Position numbers and translations under genes: made by a program. Shown here piece by piece: positions 59,381-64,000 of a DNA stretch of 64,000 nucleotides (position 1 is the stretch's first letter; every line of letters begins with the position of its first letter). The stretch is from Deltaproteobacteria bacterium (GTDB taxonomy: Bacteria > Desulfobacterota > Binatia > Binatales > Binataceae). Location: positions 116,654 through 180,653 of the forward strand of contig JAJZAI010000001.1 of NCBI GenBank assembly GCA_021799495.1, in the 5' to 3' direction. The notes under the pieces were generated by a model. The model was not told the DNA's origin. It made no database searches and saw only the letters and a list, made by a program, of their open reading frames with translations.

Positions 59381-61108
59381 TCAATATTCAATCCGGTAGC
59401 GGTCGGCGGCGAGGTCGTATAACCGGCGCCAGACGACCCGGTTCAAGACTATCACGACCAGAACCATCGACAGCAGGGTCAGCAGGATCATCAGGGAATT
59501 GTCGGTCCGGTAGGTGGCGTCGTCGAGCAGCGCGCCAAGGCCGAAAACCTGGTAGGTCCGGTCGCGATAGACGAAGTATTCCGAAAGAATCAGCGCGTTC
59601 CATCCGCCGCCCCACGCCGTGATGCTGCCCGTGATCAGCGAGGGCAGCACGGCGGGCAGCGTGAGCTTGCGCCAGGTGGCGGCGCGGCTTAAGCCGAAGG
59701 ACCGCGCCGCTTCCTTGAGATCGGACGGCACCTGGCTGACGCCGGCGAGCAGATTGAACAGCAAATACCATTGCATCCCGGTAATAATCAGCAGAATCGA
59801 CGCGAGATTCATCCCGCCGGTGAGCTTGATCACAAACAGCACGATCAGCGGGAACAGCGCCGTCGCCGGCATCGAGCCGACAATCTCGGCGATCGGCGCG
59901 AGCCGCCGCGCGAAACGCTGGCTTTCGCTCGCGGCGATCGCGCACGGCACCGTCCACGCCAGTGAAATCGCGTAGGCAAGGACAATGCGGCCGAACGAGG
60001 CCGCGGTCGCCAGCGGAATCTGGCGCACTTCCGCCGGCCAGGGACGAACCAGGGTGCGCAACAGCGCGACCATCCCGTCGATCAGCCCCCATGCGATAAA
60101 GAAGAAAATCGCGGCCTGCGCGGCGAGCTTGAGCCATCGCGCGATACGCCGCAGCGCCGGATGCTCGGCCGGATTGAATGGCCGCACCGATACGAACGCG
60201 CCCCGGACCGTGCGCGCGATCGGCCGGCTGACGGTCTGAATCAGGCGCAAAACCGTGGGACCGATCGAGCCCAGCGCGTCGAGCATCCCGAGCGACCGGA
60301 TCGGCTCGGTCGATGCGGCGAACTCGTAGCGGAAACGTTCCGCCCAGAGCGAGAGCGGCTGCCAGATGATCACGTCCATCAGGATGATGATTGCGAGCAG
60401 CGCCAGCAGGCCGGCGATAATCTCGCCGGTGCGGCCCTTGTCCGCCGCCGTCATCAGGTAGCTGCCGAGGCCGGGCAACTGATAATGGGCGGGGCCGGCC
60501 GTGATAATTTCGCAGGCGATGATGTAGTACCAGCCGCTCACCCACGAAAGAATCGAGTTGTAAACCAGTTTCGGCACGCAGGCCGGAATCAGCAGGCGCC
60601 GCAGTTTCAGCCAGCCGCTGGCGCCGAAAACCTCGAGCGCCTCGACCGAATCGGTCGGCAGAGTGCGGACGGCCTCGTACACGCCGAGCGCCATGTTCCA
60701 CGCCTGGCTGGTGAAAATCAGGAACACCGCCGCCATCTCGACGCCAATCCGGCTACCGTGCGCGAGCGAGACGAAGAAATAGATCGCGGCCGGAAAAAAT
60801 CCGACCACCGGCACCGACTGCGCGATATCGATCGCGGGAATCAGGACCCGTTCGTAGGTTCGGCTGGTTCCCGCCAGCAGGCCGTAAACGATCGCGAAGA
60901 CCAGCGAAAAGCCATACGCCACGAGCATCCGCATGAACGAGCAGAACGCGTAATACGGTAGATTGCGGATCGCGACATGGATACGCGGCGCGTGCAGTTT
61001 CACGCCGTGACGCTCGTAAGCGAAGAATAAAGCGACGAATACGGCGATTAGCAGGAACGCTATCGTTCCGCTGGTCAGCCGCCGCACCGCGATCGTATTG
61101 GATTCCAT
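59381..61108 (-). CDS. Fused double ABC transporter permease (NitT/TauT type)
   Basis: A 575-residue membrane protein containing two complete permease domains in one chain. The first (~60-270) has the EAA-type loop DSVEALEVFGASGWLKLRRLLIPACVP. The second (~370-570) has DLKEAARSFGLSRAATWRKLTLPAVLPSLITG. Each half has about six helices, so one polypeptide supplies the whole channel. ATG 61108 (GGAAG 8 bases upstream) is preferred to the longer open frame. No periplasmic binding protein gene is adjacent, so the substrate is unknown. Confidence 0.93.
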   Translation of the reverse strand: MESNTIAVRRLTSGTIAFLLIAVFVALFFAYERHGVKLHAPRIHVAIRNLPYYAFCSFMRMLVAYGFSLVFAIVYGLLAGTSRTYERVLIPAIDIAQSVPVVGFFPAAIYFFVSLAHGSRIGVEMAAVFLIFTSQAWNMALGVYEAVRTLPTDSVEALEVFGASGWLKLRRLLIPACVPKLVYNSILSWVSGWYYIIACEIITAGPAHYQLPGLGSYLMTAADKGRTGEIIAGLLALLAIIILMDVIIWQPLSLWAERFRYEFAASTEPIRSLGMLDALGSIGPTVLRLIQTVSRPIARTVRGAFVSVRPFNPAEHPALRRIARWLKLAAQAAIFFFIAWGLIDGMVALLRTLVRPWPAEVRQIPLATAASFGRIVLAYAISLAWTVPCAIAASESQRFARRLAPIAEIVGSMPATALFPLIVLFVIKLTGGMNLASILLIITGMQWYLLFNLLAGVSQVPSDLKEAARSFGLSRAATWRKLTLPAVLPSLITGSITAWGGGWNALILSEYFVYRDRTYQVFGLGALLDDATYRTDNSLMILLTLLSMVLVVIVLNRVVWRRLYDLAADRYRIEY

Positions 61109-61291
61109 CGCCCCGCTTCCGAATTGTTCAGCATAGCCGCCTCGCCGCACGGCTCAAGCCGCCGCCGCGCTTTCGGCGCGATTTCCCGGCTAATTTCCGG
61201 TTAACGATCATTGCGCGCCGAATGAGCAAGGCGTCCCCACGGGCCACCAGTCGGTTGACAATGATGCGCGCGGCAAATAGCGGTTTCGGAC

Positions 61292-62992
61292 GTGGCCAGC
61301 GCTGAATCACAGGAACACGGAAGCGAATGGCGGCTGGGTCTCGAACCGGGCGAAAGCGCGCAGGCGACCGCCGCTCCGCCGCACAGCGAACCACCGCGCG
61401 ACCTCGGCCGCGCCCGGCTCGAACGGCCGCTGCAGGTCGTGACGGTCGAACATCTGGGCTGGGCGTTGATTGCCCTATACGCGCTCGCTTCGCGCGCACT
61501 CGGCCTTGGCGTGCGCCCGCTCGATGGCGCCGAGGCGCGACACGCGCTCGCCGCGTTCAATCTTGCCGGAATCGGCTCGCACGTGCCCATGGCGGCGTAT
61601 CCGGGCGCGGCGGGATGGATCGACGCGCTCACCGCGGGGCTGTTCAATTTCGCCGGCGCGAGCGATTGCGCCGCGCGTACGATTTACGCGCTCGCGGGAC
61701 TGCTCTTAATCGCGATGGCGTTCGAGATGCGCCACTATGTCGGCCGCGCCGGCGCGCTCGGGCTGGCCGCGATGCTCGCGGTGTCGCCCGCGCTCACATG
61801 GTATTCGCGATCGGCGTCGCCAGCGTTGGTGGGCGCGGCCATGGCGCTGGTAACGATCAATCTCTTCATGGCGCTGCGGGCGAATCCGAGCAGGCGGCGG
61901 GCCGCGATGCTGGGAATCGCGGGCGGGCTGACGGCGGCCGCCGATACGAGCGGGCTTGCGACCGTCGCAATTTTCATCGCCGCGCTGGTCCCGCTGGGGA
62001 TCTGGGACGCTGTTGCGATCCGCAACCTCAAGCTCCGCATCCAGGTCTGGCTCGACCGCTACGGCGTGCATCTGGCGACCGTGATTGTCGCGGCGCCCGC
62101 GGCCTGGGCGGCGTCGCGGCTGGCGCTGCATGACGGCTTCGCGCCCGACCGGCTCCTTGCGGCGACCTATAGCGTGATTACCGGCACCGGCCATCGCGGT
62201 CTCCAAGCCGGATTGAGGTTTTATCTGCCAACGGCCGGGCTTTACGAGTTTCTGATCGTTCTGATTGGCGCAAGCAGCACCGCGATAATCCTGGCGCTCC
62301 GGGTACGGTCGCGATTCGCGGTTTGGTGCCTGCTATGGACGGCCGGCGCGATCGCGTGGGGCCTCTGGACGCCCGCGCGCGAGCCGGCGCGAATCGTCGC
62401 GATGCTCGTGCCGATGGCGGTGCTTGGCGCAATCGGCTTCGATTGGCTCCATCGCACGGAAATTTGGCGCTATATCTGGATGCCGTTGGCCGTGGTCGCC
62501 GTGGCGTCGCTTTATGTCGGCGTAATCGCGAATTTTGTCAACGGCGTTCCGAACCCGTCCGAGGCGCCGTGGGCGCGCCACGCCAATCTCTTCCGGGCCG
62601 ACGGCGCGACGCTGCCAGACGTTCCCAGCGTCGCCCGCGCGGCGCAATCGGGACTGCCGGTCGATTTGGCGACCGTCGCGTATGCGGGTCCGGTGGCGCC
62701 GCAAATCCGATGGTATTTGCGCAACCTGCGCCCGCTCGACGACCTCGCGGCCGCATCGGTGATCGCGGTGGAGGATGCGCCGGCGCCGATGGCGTCTTCG
62801 GATAGCAAGCGATGGAATTTCGCCTATAGCGAGACATGGCGGCCGGATTTCACGGAAATCGACGCGGCGCGCGCCCTGCGCTTCCTCGCGACCGGCGAAA
62901 TCTGGGGCGCGGCCAGCCAGCGTCAGGCGACCATCATCCGCCGGCCGGTAGGTCCCGCGGCCCCAACCGTGATTTTGACGCCGCCCGGATAG
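61292..62992 (+). CDS. GT-C-like membrane glycosyltransferase (Agl23/GT39-like)
   Basis: A 566-residue protein. A polar N-terminal tail of ~50 residues is followed by about 11 membrane helices. The first external loop has GVRPLDGAEARHALAAFNLAG, where an acidic residue followed by Glu-Ala-x-His recalls the DEA-H motif of GT39/TIGR03663-type proteins. ALTWYSRSASPAL follows as second-loop motif. A C-terminal soluble part (~400-566) contains QIRWYLRNLRPLDD. The start is GTG at 61292. TTGACA at 61255-61260 may be its -35. Function is inferred from topology and loop motifs only. Confidence 0.68.
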   Translation: MASAESQEHGSEWRLGLEPGESAQATAAPPHSEPPRDLGRARLERPLQVVTVEHLGWALIALYALASRALGLGVRPLDGAEARHALAAFNLAGIGSHVPMAAYPGAAGWIDALTAGLFNFAGASDCAARTIYALAGLLLIAMAFEMRHYVGRAGALGLAAMLAVSPALTWYSRSASPALVGAAMALVTINLFMALRANPSRRRAAMLGIAGGLTAAADTSGLATVAIFIAALVPLGIWDAVAIRNLKLRIQVWLDRYGVHLATVIVAAPAAWAASRLALHDGFAPDRLLAATYSVITGTGHRGLQAGLRFYLPTAGLYEFLIVLIGASSTAIILALRVRSRFAVWCLLWTAGAIAWGLWTPAREPARIVAMLVPMAVLGAIGFDWLHRTEIWRYIWMPLAVVAVASLYVGVIANFVNGVPNPSEAPWARHANLFRADGATLPDVPSVARAAQSGLPVDLATVAYAGPVAPQIRWYLRNLRPLDDLAAASVIAVEDAPAPMASSDSKRWNFAYSETWRPDFTEIDAARALRFLATGEIWGAASQRQATIIRRPVGPAAPTVILTPPG

Positions 62993-63125
62993 CCATGGCC
63001 GCGACCGTTCCGGCGCGGATCGCGTAATTGCGCGGGCGCCATCGCTCTGCAATAAAGTTTTCGACGCGACGCCGCGTCGCGACGCGAACCGCCGGCGCCC
63101 CGTTCCGTCAATCGCAGGAGAACCG

Positions 63126-63878
63126 ATGCAACCGCTGATCCATACCCTCAAGCTCATGCAACTTCATCCGTTCGTCGATCACTTCACGGTCGCCCTGATC
63201 GTAATCGGCGTGCTGACGGATCTGGTCGCGAGCCTGTTCCCGTCGCGGCTCTGGATGCGGTACATGGCGCTGACGCTGATGATCCTCGGCGCGGGCGCGG
63301 CGGCCTGCTCGAATATCACCGGCGGATGGGAGGCGGATCGGGTCTGGAATAATGTGCAAGGCCCGGCCAAAGATGTCCTGCACACCCATGCCGAGCTGGG
63401 CGATATTCTGCCGTGGGTCTTCGGCGGCCTGGCGCTGTGGCGGCTGGGCGTGCAGTTCCTCGGCTTCCTGCACGGGTCGCGCCCGCTTTATCTAATCGCC
63501 GCCGTGGTCGGCCTGTGCGCGATTATTTATCAGGGCTACAAGGGCGGAGAGCTGGTTTACGACTATGGCGTCGGGACCGCGATGATGCCGATGCCGGCCG
63601 CAGCGACGCCCGAGGCGACGCCCACTCCAATCGAGACGCCGGCGCCCAGCCCGAGCGTCGCGCCGTCCACGCCCACGCCGAATCCGCTAGCCGTGGTGCC
63701 GACTCCCGCTCCGACCGTTTCGGCTTCGCCGTCAAGTCCGGCCACCGCCGAGACGCCCGCTGCGCCAGCTCCGGAAGCGAGTCCGAGCGCGAGTCCGTCG
63801 GCGACGTCCGGCACCCCCGTCAATCCTCCGCCGGGCGACGCCTCATCGACCGCGACGCCGACGCCGCACAATCTCTAG
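63126..63878 (+). CDS. DUF2231 membrane protein with Pro/Thr/Ser-rich tail
   Basis: A 250-residue protein. The DUF2231 core (~1-155) begins LMQLHPFVDHFTVALIVIGV with the conserved His residues, has four predicted membrane helices and ends IIYQGYKGGELVYDYGVG, a hallmark of the family. The last ~95 residues are a low-complexity Ala/Pro/Thr/Ser tail, probably outside the cytoplasm. The family is thought to be heme-linked or redox-related in the membrane, but no function is established here. GGAGAA lies 5-6 bases before the ATG. Monocistronic as far as visible. Confidence 0.85.
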   Translation: MQPLIHTLKLMQLHPFVDHFTVALIVIGVLTDLVASLFPSRLWMRYMALTLMILGAGAAACSNITGGWEADRVWNNVQGPAKDVLHTHAELGDILPWVFGGLALWRLGVQFLGFLHGSRPLYLIAAVVGLCAIIYQGYKGGELVYDYGVGTAMMPMPAAATPEATPTPIETPAPSPSVAPSTPTPNPLAVVPTPAPTVSASPSSPATAETPAAPAPEASPSASPSATSGTPVNPPPGDASSTATPTPHNL

Positions 63879-64000
63879 CAGGCTGTTGACGAAAGCGTTT
63901 GATTACTCAGTTTCATAGTTCTCGGCGGTGCGGCGGCGGCGGGTTCAGAGTTGCGGTTCGGCTGCCTTCGCCGACAGCGGTCGCGAACGGAGGTCCGCGG
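63879..64000. other. Unassigned sequence at window end
   Basis: The 122 bases after the DUF2231 stop contain no recognisable gene. The bases AGCAGGCTGTTGAC at 63881-63894 resemble the ends of some bacterial insertion sequences (CAGGCTGTTGA type), but the element, if any, lies beyond the window. Confidence 0.25.

Noticed and set aside
1..64000. CRISPR arrays, rRNA, tRNA and prophage
   Set aside because: No regularly spaced repeats, no tRNA-like folds or T-arm consensus outside genes, no rRNA sequence and no phage structural or integrase genes were seen.

Overview
The window is high-GC bacterial chromosome, densely coded, with no rRNA or tRNA gene, CRISPR array or intact transposon that I can see. 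Three things point to a Binatota/Desulfobacterota-like lineage: the zapB-like, zapA, fau, rny order with an RNase Y; the selenocysteine machinery; and the load of amidohydrolases, luciferase-like monooxygenase, thiolase and other small-molecule catabolic enzymes. This is inference from gene content, not a phylogenetic result.

Layout. 1-5.4 kb: conserved cell-cycle and RNA genes (end of smc, ftsY, zapB-like, zapA, fau, rny), closed by a strong terminator. 5.4-17 kb: catabolic region with two COG2159-type amidohydrolases, a thiolase, an LLM flavin monooxygenase overlapping an acetoacetate-decarboxylase-like gene, two MFS transporters, a histone-H1-like protein, a NusG paralogue and pobA. 16.6-19.7 kb: iron/peroxide operon fur, rubrerythrin, Fe-S oxidoreductase, DUF3501, headed by an almost perfect Fur box. 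19.8-22.6 kb: a PAS-HisKA-receiver protein without an ATPase domain, two deletion remnants (SCP-x-type thiolase and DUF35 OB-fold protein) and a methyltransferase.

23-33.3 kb is the most interesting region: seven co-directional genes forming a Ser/Thr phosphorylation module. It has a vWA protein, a zinc-ribbon FHA protein, an STPK-FHA protein, a zinc-ribbon/pseudokinase/PP2C fusion, a membrane STPK with a duplicated extracytoplasmic domain, a membrane FHA protein and a lipoprotein. Short Thr-x-x-Leu motifs recur in the vWA tail and the kinase linker, suggesting an internal phospho-Thr/FHA circuit.

33.5-41.6 kb: zwf, glk and class I fbaB, then enoyl-CoA hydratase, a zinc dehydrogenase, a small exported protein with an HTH-like motif, an M20 amidohydrolase and a cold-shock protein. 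41.7-51 kb: envelope glycosylation genes (GT-C/GT39-like membrane proteins, a DPM1-like GT2, two methyltransferases) and an AI-2E family permease. 51-61 kb, mainly minus strand: a secreted DUF4382 protein, a selenocysteine-containing SelD, a WYL regulator, SelB, a limonene-epoxide-hydrolase-like enzyme and a NitT/TauT-type ABC transporter with fused permeases and no binding protein. The window ends with another GT-C-like protein and a DUF2231 membrane protein.

Most genes sit in short operons with visible Shine-Dalgarno sites. Several starts given here are shorter or longer than the maximal open frame, and the reason is stated in each entry.
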